Assembly: GCA_041743835.1 (NCBI GenBank)
Contig: JBGTLW010000262.1
Coordinates: forward strand, 1 to 13,343
Reading direction: 5' to 3'
DNA length: 13,343 nucleotides
DNA from: JBGTLW01 sp041743835
GTDB lineage: Bacteria > Planctomycetota > Phycisphaerae > Phycisphaerales > Phycisphaeraceae
Within the stretch, counting starts at the first letter, position 1, and every line of letters begins with the position of its first letter. The notes beneath the pieces were generated by a model. It was not told where the DNA came from and did no database searches. It worked only from the letters and a program-made list of their open reading frames with translations. This document shows positions 7,374 to 13,061 of this stretch, piece after piece. A program made the translations under genes and the position numbers.

Positions 7374-8324
7374 CTAGCTGGTCAGGCCCGCGAACAGGGG
7401 GGTGGACAGGTACCGCTCGCCGAAGGAGCAGCCGATGGTCACGATGCACTTGCCGGGGTTCTTCCGGGCGATGTTGATGGCGGCCTGGACGTTGGCCCCG
7501 GTGCTGATGCCGCCGAGGATCGCTTCCTTCATGCTGACCTGCCGGGCCATGGCAAAGGCCTCGTCGCTGGTGATCCGCTCGACATCATCCACAATCGACA
7601 GGTCACAGTTGCGCGGGACAAAGCCCGCGCCGATGCCCTGGATCTTGTGCGGGCCGGGCTTCACGGCGTCGCCGTTGCGCGTCTGGGTGATGACCGGCGA
7701 CTCGACGGGTTCCACCGCGATGCACTGGACCGAGGGCTTCTTCTCTTTGAGATACTTGCCCGCCCCGCTGATGGTGCCGCCGGTGCCCACGCCGGAGACA
7801 AGGATGTCTACTTCGCCATTGGTGTCGTTCCAGATCTCGGGGCCCGTGGTTTGGTAGTGAATCCGGGGGTTGGCGGGGTTCTCGAACTGCTGGGGCATCC
7901 AGGCGTTGTCTTCGGTGGCGACCAGTTCCGCGGCCTTGTTGATCGCGCCCTTCATGCCTTCCGCAGCGGGCGTGAGTACGAGGTTCGCGCCCAGAGCTTT
8001 GAGCAGCGCCCGCCTCTCCAGGCTCATGGATTCGGGCATCGTCAGCGTCAGCTTGTATCCCTTCGCGGCACACACAAACGCCAGCGCGATACCCGTGTTG
8101 CCAGAGGTCGGCTCGATGATGTGCGTGTCTGGCTTGAGCGAGCCGTCCGCCTCGCCCGCTTCGATCATCGCCTTGCCGATGCGGTCTTTGACGCTGGCCA
8201 TCGGGTTAAAAAACTCGCACTTCACGCGGATGTCCGCATCGGTCACCCGGCTTAGCTTGACCAGCGGGGTGTCGAACACGGTCTCGATGATGTTGCGGTA
8301 CGTCGTGTTGCGAAGGGTGGGCAT
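7374..8324 (-). CDS. cysK: Cysteine synthase (O-acetylserine sulfhydrylase)
   Basis: A 316-aa PLP enzyme of fold type II that makes cysteine from O-acetylserine and sulfide in the cytoplasm. Lys46 in NPMASVKDR is the PLP Schiff-base residue, TSGNT (73-77) is the substrate-binding loop, and GTGGT (180-184) binds the cofactor phosphate. The end has the ILGGISTGAN and FGERYLST segments of the family. Length and motifs fit CysK/CysM; cystathionine beta-synthase would normally be longer. The ATG at 8324 is preferred over the upstream in-frame ATG at 8351 because AGGAGA (8333-8338) stands 8 nt before it, while the 8351 start has no ribosome site and adds nine non-conserved residues. The gene is divergent from the PhyH gene, and a 17-nt palindrome lies between them. 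Confidence 0.93.
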   Translation of the reverse strand: MPTLRNTTYRNIIETVFDTPLVKLSRVTDADIRVKCEFFNPMASVKDRIGKAMIEAGEADGSLKPDTHIIEPTSGNTGIALAFVCAAKGYKLTLTMPESMSLERRALLKALGANLVLTPAAEGMKGAINKAAELVATEDNAWMPQQFENPANPRIHYQTTGPEIWNDTNGEVDILVSGVGTGGTISGAGKYLKEKKPSVQCIAVEPVESPVITQTRNGDAVKPGPHKIQGIGAGFVPRNCDLSIVDDVERITSDEAFAMARQVSMKEAILGGISTGANVQAAINIARKNPGKCIVTIGCSFGERYLSTPLFAGLTS

Positions 8325-8373
8325 TTCAGGCGTCTCCTGTGAGGGTATCATGTCAATAGAGTGGCTGGGGAGG

Positions 8374-8390
8374 TGGGTTATGTTAACCCA
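8374..8390. promoter_or_regulatory. Hyphenated palindrome, possible operator between cysK and the PhyH gene
   Basis: The sequence TGGGTTA-TGT-TAACCCA is a perfect 7-bp inverted repeat around a 3-nt centre. It sits in the 119-bp gap between the divergent starts at 8324 and 8444. A -10-like TATGTT (8379-8384, plus strand) lies inside it, so a bound dimeric regulator could block or steer transcription of either gene. No regulator gene is present in the window. The operator role is inference. Confidence 0.45.
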
Positions 8391-8443
8391 TGACGCCCCG
8401 GCTGCAACATGTAGAAAAACATTCCCGACTGGACCCCATCACC

Positions 8444-9364
8444 ATGCAAACCCTCCATGACATCGACACCGCTCATTTTGCTGAACAAGGCTATCTCATT
8501 GTGCGTCAAGCATTTGTGGGGGCTGAGCTGGTGCGGCTGCGTGAGCTTGCCCGGACGGTGCAGGCGAAGGTGAATAAGACGTTGCCCCCCGGCACGCGGT
8601 ACTGGTTCGGCAAGGGGCGGGAACTTCCACCCGATCAGATGTCCCATGCACAGCGGGCCGCCGCGACGTGGGGGATCAATGAACTGCCTCGCAAGGAGCT
8701 CTTCGAGCCGGAGCTGGTGAATGTGCTGGGCCACCCGGTGCTGGACGCGGTCACCCGCGCATTGCTGGGCGACAAGCCGACCGCATGGGGGATCAAGATG
8801 CTCTGGTCGCCGCAGACCGTCGATTACAACCTGCATTGGCACCGCGACCAGATGCCGCCGGTGCTGTACGACTACGCCCACGTCAAGCCCGCGGGGAACG
8901 ACCACGTTCAATACAACGCGGCGCTCAATGAAGACCGCAGCTTCATCGTCGTGCCGGGCTCGCACCGCAGGCCCCTGACCGAGACGGAATGGCACGCCGT
9001 GCGCCACGACAAGACCGCAGACCTGCCCGGCCAGGTTGTTGCCGAGCTCGGGCCGGGCGATGTCGTGTTTATGGATGCCCATGCCCTGCACCGCGGGTGC
9101 AACAAGGTCGATAGCGATCGCCTTACGCTGCACTACTCGGCCCGTGCCGCATTCACCGGCGTGTCCACCTGGGGGCATGAGGGGCATTTCGAGTGGATCA
9201 CCTCGGACGCGTTCATCGAACAGCTTACTCCCGCCGCGGCCGCGTATTACCTCAACCTCCGCGATACGCCGCGCGTGACCAACGCCATGCAGTTTTTTCA
9301 CGATGCCGCCCTGGCTGCGGGATGGGACGGGGTGATGCCGGAGAAACCGGCGAAGATGGCGTGA
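8444..9364 (+). CDS. Phytanoyl-CoA dioxygenase (PhyH) family protein
   Basis: A 306-aa protein of the Fe(II)/2-oxoglutarate oxygenase superfamily. It opens with HFAEQGYLIVRQAF, the usual PhyH start (helix, then GYlvv strand). The iron ligands are visible: His133-x-Asp135 in LHWHRDQM and the distal His216 in ALHRG. Arg226 in DRLTLHY is the likely 2-oxoglutarate carboxylate partner. VPGSHRRPL (170-178) is the conserved loop after the core strands. These enzymes hydroxylate or halogenate small molecules; the substrate here is not known, and the neighbours do not form a pathway that would name it. The ATG at 8444 is chosen because it precedes the conserved helix. An earlier in-frame ATG at 8390 would add 18 unconserved residues and overlap the palindrome. 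The gap to tpx is 118 bp, with a separate promoter for tpx. Confidence 0.88.
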   Translation: MQTLHDIDTAHFAEQGYLIVRQAFVGAELVRLRELARTVQAKVNKTLPPGTRYWFGKGRELPPDQMSHAQRAAATWGINELPRKELFEPELVNVLGHPVLDAVTRALLGDKPTAWGIKMLWSPQTVDYNLHWHRDQMPPVLYDYAHVKPAGNDHVQYNAALNEDRSFIVVPGSHRRPLTETEWHAVRHDKTADLPGQVVAELGPGDVVFMDAHALHRGCNKVDSDRLTLHYSARAAFTGVSTWGHEGHFEWITSDAFIEQLTPAAAAYYLNLRDTPRVTNAMQFFHDAALAAGWDGVMPEKPAKMA

Positions 9365-9404
9365 ACTTTCGGCTGTCAGGTCATCAAAGTCACACGCGGA
9401 CGCC

Positions 9405-9432
9405 TTGCCCATTCGCCAGGCCTGCCTACAAT
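9405..9432 (+). promoter_or_regulatory. Sigma-70-like promoter of tpx
   Basis: A -35 TTGCCC (9405-9410) is followed after 16 nt by a -10 TACAAT (9427-9432). Both are close to the housekeeping consensus. The start of transcription would be near 9439, leaving a leader of about 44 nt with GGAG at 9469-9472 before the tpx ATG. Confidence 0.6.
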
Positions 9433-9482
9433 GCGGCCCGCACATATTCATCACCACACCGCCAACACGGAGCAACACACGC

Positions 9483-10001
9483 ATGGCCAATCGCACCGGA
9501 CTCGTCACACTCAAAGGCAACCCGCTCACCCTCTCGGGCAAACCCGTCGCTGTGGGTGACGCGGCCCCCGTCTTCACCGGCACCGGGCTCGTCCTCGCCG
9601 ACGTGGCGCTGTCGTGCTACAAGGGCAAGGTGGTCTTCCTCTCCACCGTTCCTTCGCTGGACACCGGCATCTGTGATCTGCAGACCAAGAGGTTCAACAA
9701 AGAGGCCGCGGCTGGCGACTTCGTGGTGCTGACGGTCTCTGCCGACCTGCCCTTTGCGCAGAAGCGTTGGTGTGGCGCGACCGATTCGGCGGCCGTGGTG
9801 TGCGTCTCTGACTTCAAGCGCCGCGAGGTGGGTGAGAAGTACGGCCTGACCATCGCGGATGGCCCGTTGGCGACCCTCATCGCACGCAGCGTCATGGTGA
9901 TCGACAAGTCTGGCAAGATCACCTATCAGGAGATCGTCCCCGAGATCGCTCAAGAGCCGAACTACGACGCCGCGATCGCAGCCGCACGCGCAGCGGGCTG
10001 A
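9483..10001 (+). CDS. tpx: Thiol peroxidase (atypical 2-Cys peroxiredoxin)
   Basis: A 172-aa peroxiredoxin that reduces hydrogen and alkyl peroxides, normally recharged by thioredoxin. The peroxidatic site is VPSLDTGICDLQTKRFN with Thr61 and Cys64. The resolving cysteine is Cys97 in SADLPFAQKRWCG. This 33-residue spacing and both motifs are diagnostic for Tpx against AhpC or BCP. An extra Cys45 and a cysteine in AAVVCVSDF are not part of the mechanism. The ATG at 9483 is chosen because it gives the family's N-terminus (TLKGNPLTLSG) and has GGAG 10 nt upstream; longer in-frame starts would overlap the promoter. It converges with yqgE, with 40 bp between the stops. Confidence 0.96.
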   Translation: MANRTGLVTLKGNPLTLSGKPVAVGDAAPVFTGTGLVLADVALSCYKGKVVFLSTVPSLDTGICDLQTKRFNKEAAAGDFVVLTVSADLPFAQKRWCGATDSAAVVCVSDFKRREVGEKYGLTIADGPLATLIARSVMVIDKSGKITYQEIVPEIAQEPNYDAAIAAARAAG

Positions 10002-10041
10002 TGCCCTGCCCGTGCAAGCGCCTGTGCGTGAGCGCGTGGGC

Positions 10042-10599
10042 TTAATTCAACGAAGGGTCTGAGTCCAGCAGGCTCGGGTTGTTCACGATCGCGGCCTGGC
10101 TGGGGTTGATCTGCCGCAGCAGGTCGTACCACAGGCGGGGGCTGGTGCCGAACACGTGGGCGGCTGTCGCCTCGCGGATGATCCATGACTCGCGCTCGAT
10201 CTCGGTTTCCAGTTGCCCCGGACCCCAACTCGAATAGTTGGCAAAGCACTTCATCGGCTCGTCGTTGTGCTCCAGAAGCCAGGCGATGTCCTCGGGCTCC
10301 GATGAGAAGCACAGGCCGTCATGCACCACGATCTGGGCGCGTTCGGGGCGGGTGTGGAGGACCATCAGCGGGCCGGGGCAGGGGCCACCGATATGCAGCA
10401 GGCCGGTGTGATGACAGGGCGAGGTCACCCCGTCGAGCTGCTCCCAGGCCTCTTTCATCGTGGTTGCGGCGGGTCGGTTGAGCGTCAGCCCCAGCGTGCC
10501 CGATTCGTTGTGTTCGACCAGTACCGTCGCGGTCTGATGGAAGTTGGGGTCCACCAGATCGGGCAGGGCGATGATGAGTTGGCCGCGGTGGGGGGGCAT
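10042..10599 (-). CDS. yqgE: YqgE/AlgH family protein (DUF179)
   Basis: A 185-aa protein with the full family signature: RGQLIIALPDLVDPNF at the start, then GTLGLTLNRP, IGGPCPGPLMVLH, and FANYSSWGPGQLETEI. AlgH affects alginate regulation in Pseudomonas, but the biochemical function of the family is not settled. The ATG at 10599 is chosen because the conserved RGQL segment follows within five residues. An upstream in-frame start at 10659 would add 20 unrelated residues and run over the divergent gene's start. A -10-like TATGAT ends 6 nt before this ATG, so the transcript may have little or no leader. The gene has no obvious functional link to tpx or to its divergent neighbour. Confidence 0.93.
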   Translation of the reverse strand: MPPHRGQLIIALPDLVDPNFHQTATVLVEHNESGTLGLTLNRPAATTMKEAWEQLDGVTSPCHHTGLLHIGGPCPGPLMVLHTRPERAQIVVHDGLCFSSEPEDIAWLLEHNDEPMKCFANYSSWGPGQLETEIERESWIIREATAAHVFGTSPRLWYDLLRQINPSQAAIVNNPSLLDSDPSLN

Positions 10600-10605
10600 G
10601 CCGCG

Positions 10606-10611
10606 ATCATA
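10606..10611 (-). promoter_or_regulatory. -10-like element of yqgE, leaderless geometry
   Basis: On the minus strand TATGAT is followed by six nucleotides and then the yqgE ATG at 10599. At this spacing the first transcribed base would be at or within a base or two of the A of the ATG. No convincing -35 is seen 16-18 nt upstream. Confidence 0.4.
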
Positions 10612-10625
10612 CCGCGCGATCGGGT

Positions 10626-10631
10626 TAAGAT
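10626..10631 (+). promoter_or_regulatory. -10-like element of the 10638 gene, leaderless geometry
   Basis: TAAGAT ends six nucleotides before the ATG at 10638, again placing the expected transcription start at the start codon. There is no room for a ribosome-binding site unless transcription starts further upstream, inside yqgE. Confidence 0.35.
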
Positions 10632-10637
10632 AAGCGG

Positions 10638-11645
10638 ATGATTCATCGCACACTCCCATGTTTGTGGTTGTTGGTTGTGCTGAGCTGCGCTGTGGCGAGC
10701 TATGGCCAGCCCGTGCTCACCGAGGGGCAGCGGATGCAGCTTGACAGCGCGAGAGATCGCGCGGCCCTGGACGAGGGGGCTTTGTATGCGTTGCTTGCTG
10801 CGGCGGTGGATTGGAAGCCGTTCGACGCGACGGGGGCGCGTGTGCCGGATTACGATGCGCTGCGGTCCGATCCTGTGTCTGCGCGGGGCGCGTGGTTTTT
10901 GATTGAGGGGGCGTTTGTGGGTGAGGGTGAGGTGTCGTTGGCGCGGCCGGGGCCGTGGGGGCAAGCGCTTTCGTTCTGGGTCATCAAGTACGGCGATGTG
11001 GAGGGGACCGATGGCGACAAAATCGCGGTCGTCCTGCTGGTGGACCCCGACGGCAAGCCCGGCCATCCCGAGTTCAAGCAGCCCATGCGTGTGCCCGCAG
11101 CGTTCTTCAAGGTCTGGCGCGACCAGGAGAGGACGCTCAAGGAGCCGACGGACTTTGTGACTTTCGTCGCACGTGCGGGGGACTTGCAGGCGGCCTTGGC
11201 GGGGCCGCCCCCGGCCTCTCGGCCACGCAACTCGACCGGGGGCGGTGTCATGGTCCAGAGCAGTTGGCCGCTGGTCCTGGTCATCCTCATCGCGCTGGGT
11301 GCCGCGTGGTTCATGATGCGGCGGGTTCTCAAAACCATGCGGCTGCCCGTGCCCCAGCGCGTACACCACGGCCGCGCGGAAAGGGGGGACGACGAAGCGG
11401 AGGAAGAGTCAGCCGAGTTCCGCGACGACCTTCCGGAGGACCCCGCGGAGGCCATGCTTGTGCTCCAACGCGAGCGCGAGGAACAGGCCCGGCTGGCACA
11501 GGCCCAGCCCAAGAAGAACCCCATCGATGCACTCGCGGAACTGGAACAGACTCACCACACCACCCCGGAACACCCCCCGGAACACTCCCCGGAACATCCT
11601 TCGGAACATCCACCGCAGCAGGATGAACCCCGCCCCAGCGCGTAG
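10638..11645 (+). CDS. Unrecognised secreted protein with single membrane anchor and PEH(P/S) repeat tail
   Basis: A 335-aa protein of no family I recognise. Residues 1-20 look like a signal peptide (hydrophobic LWLLVVLSCAVA, with an AVA cleavage site). Residues 21 to about 200 are a soluble domain, presumably periplasmic, with segments such as DWKPFDA, RGAWFLIEGAFVGEG and IAVVLLVDPDGKPG. Residues 209-229 (SWPLVLVILIALGAAWFMM) are a membrane helix followed by Arg/Lys, so the C-terminus is likely cytoplasmic. That tail is strongly acidic (DDEAEEESAEF), contains a short helix (MLVLQREREEQARLAQAQ), and ends in tetrapeptide repeats. The ATG at 10638 is the first codon that gives the signal peptide. 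It is divergent from yqgE with 38 bp between starts, and 60 bp upstream of aroB, so it may be co-transcribed with aroB. A role cannot be named. Confidence 0.8.
   Translation: MIHRTLPCLWLLVVLSCAVASYGQPVLTEGQRMQLDSARDRAALDEGALYALLAAAVDWKPFDATGARVPDYDALRSDPVSARGAWFLIEGAFVGEGEVSLARPGPWGQALSFWVIKYGDVEGTDGDKIAVVLLVDPDGKPGHPEFKQPMRVPAAFFKVWRDQERTLKEPTDFVTFVARAGDLQAALAGPPPASRPRNSTGGGVMVQSSWPLVLVILIALGAAWFMMRRVLKTMRLPVPQRVHHGRAERGDDEAEEESAEFRDDLPEDPAEAMLVLQREREEQARLAQAQPKKNPIDALAELEQTHHTTPEHPPEHSPEHPSEHPPQQDEPRPSA
11565..11612 (+). repeat. Four 12-bp tandem repeats encoding PEH(P/S)
   Basis: Four contiguous 12-bp units of the form CCGGAACAYYCC (11565-11576, 11577-11588, 11589-11600, 11601-11612) differ at one to three positions. 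They are in frame and encode PEHP, PEHS, PEHP and SEHP near the C-terminus of the membrane-anchored protein. Because the unit is a multiple of three, gain or loss of copies would keep the frame. Confidence 0.85.
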
Positions 11646-11705
11646 GAGAGCGTGGCCGCAATCCCCCGTGCGCAAGCCCTGCAAAATCCTCTATCCTGCC
11701 CACCC

Positions 11706-12812
11706 ATGCCCACCGTGACCCTTCAACTTCCTCAGCCCGCGCTGACTTACGACGTGCGGATCGATGCGGGGCTGCTGGCCAAGATCGGGGACATGGTGCG
11801 CCACGTCGCGCCGCACGCCAAGGCTGGCGTCATTCTCGATGAAGGCATCGAGCAGACCCACGGCAAGCTGGCGGTCCGCTCCCTCGTGGCTGCGGGCTTC
11901 GACGCGACCGTGGCGGTGATGTCGCCCAGCGAGAAGCGTAAGAGCCTGGGGACGATGCGGTCGCTTTACGATGTCATGCTCGACGCGAAACTCGAACGCA
12001 GCAGCCCGGTCATCACCATCGGCGGGGGCATCACCGGGGACACCGGGGGGTTTGTCGCAGCCACCTACCTGCGCGGCGTGCCTTTCGTTCAGGTGCCCAC
12101 CACGTTGCTGGCGATGGTGGACGCATCAGTCGGCGGGAAGGTCGGCGTCAACACGATCCAGGGCAAGAACCTCATCGGCGCGTTCCACCAGCCCCGGCTT
12201 GTGGTGATCGATGTGGATGTGCTGGCGACGCTGCCCGTGCGCGAGCTGCGGTGCGGGTTGGCTGAGTGCGTGAAACATGCCATCATCCGCGACCCGGCAC
12301 TGTTCGACTGGATCGACCGGCATGTCGAGGCGATTCTGGCGATGGATCGGCCGACGCTGATTGAACTGGTCGAACGCAACGTGCAGATCAAGGCTGATGT
12401 GGTCATGGCTGACGAGCGTGAGTCAGGCGTCCGCGCCCACCTCAACTTCGGGCATACCTTCGGCCACGCCATCGAGGCCACGACCGCCTACGGGCGCATC
12501 CACCACGGCGAAGCGGTGGCGTTGGGGATGGTCGCGGCAACCGGGCTGGCGACCGACCTGGGCCTGTGCGATCGCGGCCTGCTGCGGCGGGTCGTGGGCC
12601 TGTTGGAACGCATCGGCCTGCCGGTCTTCGAGAAAAAGCTGCCCGCCACCGCCAAGCTCATGAATGCCATGACGCTGGACAAGAAGGTCAGCGGCGGGGC
12701 GGTCCGCCTGATCCTGCCCGACGGTTTGGGGCAGGTCCGGATCCACGACGATATCCCCCCTGATAAGATAGGCAATGCGTGGGACGCGCTGCGTGGGTAT
12801 GTGGACGGCTGA
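11706..12812 (+). CDS. aroB: 3-dehydroquinate synthase
   Basis: A 368-aa NAD- and metal-dependent enzyme that converts DAHP to 3-dehydroquinate, the second step of the shikimate pathway, in the cytoplasm. The NAD-binding motif GGGITGDTGGF is at 106-116. VPTTLLAMVDASVGGKVGVN (130-149) is the conserved active-site stretch with Asp139 and Lys145. The metal ligands are Glu187 (GLAECVKH), His250 (LNFGHTFGHA) and His267 (HHGEAVALG). Length is normal for the family. The ATG at 11706 is chosen because it starts just before the first strand. A GTG at 11652 is in frame but would add 18 non-conserved residues. A TATCCT (11692-11697) ends 8 nt before the ATG and could be a promoter, but read-through from the upstream gene is also possible. 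A 2-deoxy-scyllo-inosose synthase or other sugar-phosphate cyclase is less likely given the housekeeping motifs. Confidence 0.95.
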   Translation: MPTVTLQLPQPALTYDVRIDAGLLAKIGDMVRHVAPHAKAGVILDEGIEQTHGKLAVRSLVAAGFDATVAVMSPSEKRKSLGTMRSLYDVMLDAKLERSSPVITIGGGITGDTGGFVAATYLRGVPFVQVPTTLLAMVDASVGGKVGVNTIQGKNLIGAFHQPRLVVIDVDVLATLPVRELRCGLAECVKHAIIRDPALFDWIDRHVEAILAMDRPTLIELVERNVQIKADVVMADERESGVRAHLNFGHTFGHAIEATTAYGRIHHGEAVALGMVAATGLATDLGLCDRGLLRRVVGLLERIGLPVFEKKLPATAKLMNAMTLDKKVSGGAVRLILPDGLGQVRIHDDIPPDKIGNAWDALRGYVDG

Positions 12813-12819
12813 GGCTGGA

Positions 12820-12842
12820 TTGGGGGGCTTGTCCCAAGTTTG
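12820..12842 (+). terminator. Weak possible terminator after aroB
   Basis: TTGGG (12820-12824) can pair with CCCAA (12833-12837) over a short loop, just 8 bp after the aroB stop, followed by GTTTG. The stem is short and the T-run poor, so termination here would be incomplete at best. Confidence 0.25.
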
Positions 12843-12883
12843 CAGGGATCGCGGATTTTCCGTGGTATTGCGGGGGAGTTGTG

Positions 12884-12889
12884 TATAAT
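12884..12889 (+). promoter_or_regulatory. Consensus -10 element driving the intergenic RNA
   Basis: A perfect TATAAT stands in the region with no protein gene. No good -35 is found at 16-18 nt; CGTGGT is at the 17-nt position. Transcription would begin near 12896. No credible protein-coding frame follows (the first ATG, at 12899, ends after three codons), so the promoter points to a non-coding transcript. Confidence 0.5.
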
Positions 12890-12895
12890 CGGGTC

Positions 12896-13061
12896 GCCAT
12901 GCGTGAGTGAGCCGCAGCGGCGGGGCAGTCGGCGCTTCGATTTGGAACGCTTGCGACTGTACCTGCCAGACCCGCACCAGGGGCGGCGAGGAGTTTGCTG
13001 GAGTGTGGAGGGAATCCGTTCTTGTTCGGGCCGCCAGTTATTCTGGCGGCCCATTTTTTTT
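12896..13061 (+). ncRNA. Candidate structured non-coding RNA, about 165 nt
   Basis: This stretch is bounded by a TATAAT promoter and a strong intrinsic terminator and contains no protein gene. The 5' two-thirds fold into a nested rod. GCCGC (12911-12915) pairs with GCGGC (12983-12987). GCGGG (12920-12924) pairs with CCCGC (12971-12975). CAGTCG (12926-12931) pairs with CGACTG (12954-12959). GCG (12932-12934) pairs with CGC (12948-12950), and TTC pairs with GAA around the loop GATTTG. A less structured part (12988-13027) leads to the terminator. Length and rod shape would suit 6S RNA, but I see no sequence motif that proves it. The signal recognition particle (SRP) RNA tetraloop motif, RNase P and tmRNA signatures are absent. 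It could also be a family-specific small RNA. It is not a leader, because the terminator ends it and the next gene is on the other strand. Confidence 0.5.
13028..13061 (+). terminator. Strong intrinsic terminator
   Basis: GGGCCGCCAG (13028-13037) and CTGGCGGCCC (13043-13052) form a perfect 10-bp GC-rich stem with a TTATT loop. After one A come eight T residues (13054-13061), a G, and four more T. This is a textbook rho-independent terminator for plus-strand transcripts; on the minus strand no T-run follows the stem. Confidence 0.9.

Noticed and set aside
7236..8255. 339-codon plus-strand frame opposite cysK
   Set aside because: It is antisense to a clearly functional cysK. Its Gly/Asp/Val-rich composition comes from the mirrored codon pattern.
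8351..8356. TTGACA consensus -35 on the minus strand upstream of cysK
   Set aside because: No -10 hexamer is found 16-18 nt downstream; that position is occupied by the ribosome-binding site AGGAGA.
8378..9583. 401-codon open frame on the minus strand across the PhyH gene
   Set aside because: It lies antisense to a gene with a complete iron-binding motif set and runs through the tpx promoter and start. The translation is Arg/His/Gly-rich without any domain. It is a shadow typical of GC-rich DNA.
10002..10041. Possible bidirectional terminator between tpx and yqgE
   Set aside because: GCCC/GGGC and GCGC/GCGC can pair with internal loops, but the stems are four bases each and no T-run follows on either strand.
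10485..11369. 294-codon minus-strand frame over yqgE and the 10638 gene
   Set aside because: It uses a different frame from yqgE, crosses the divergent promoter gap, and shows no recognisable domain.
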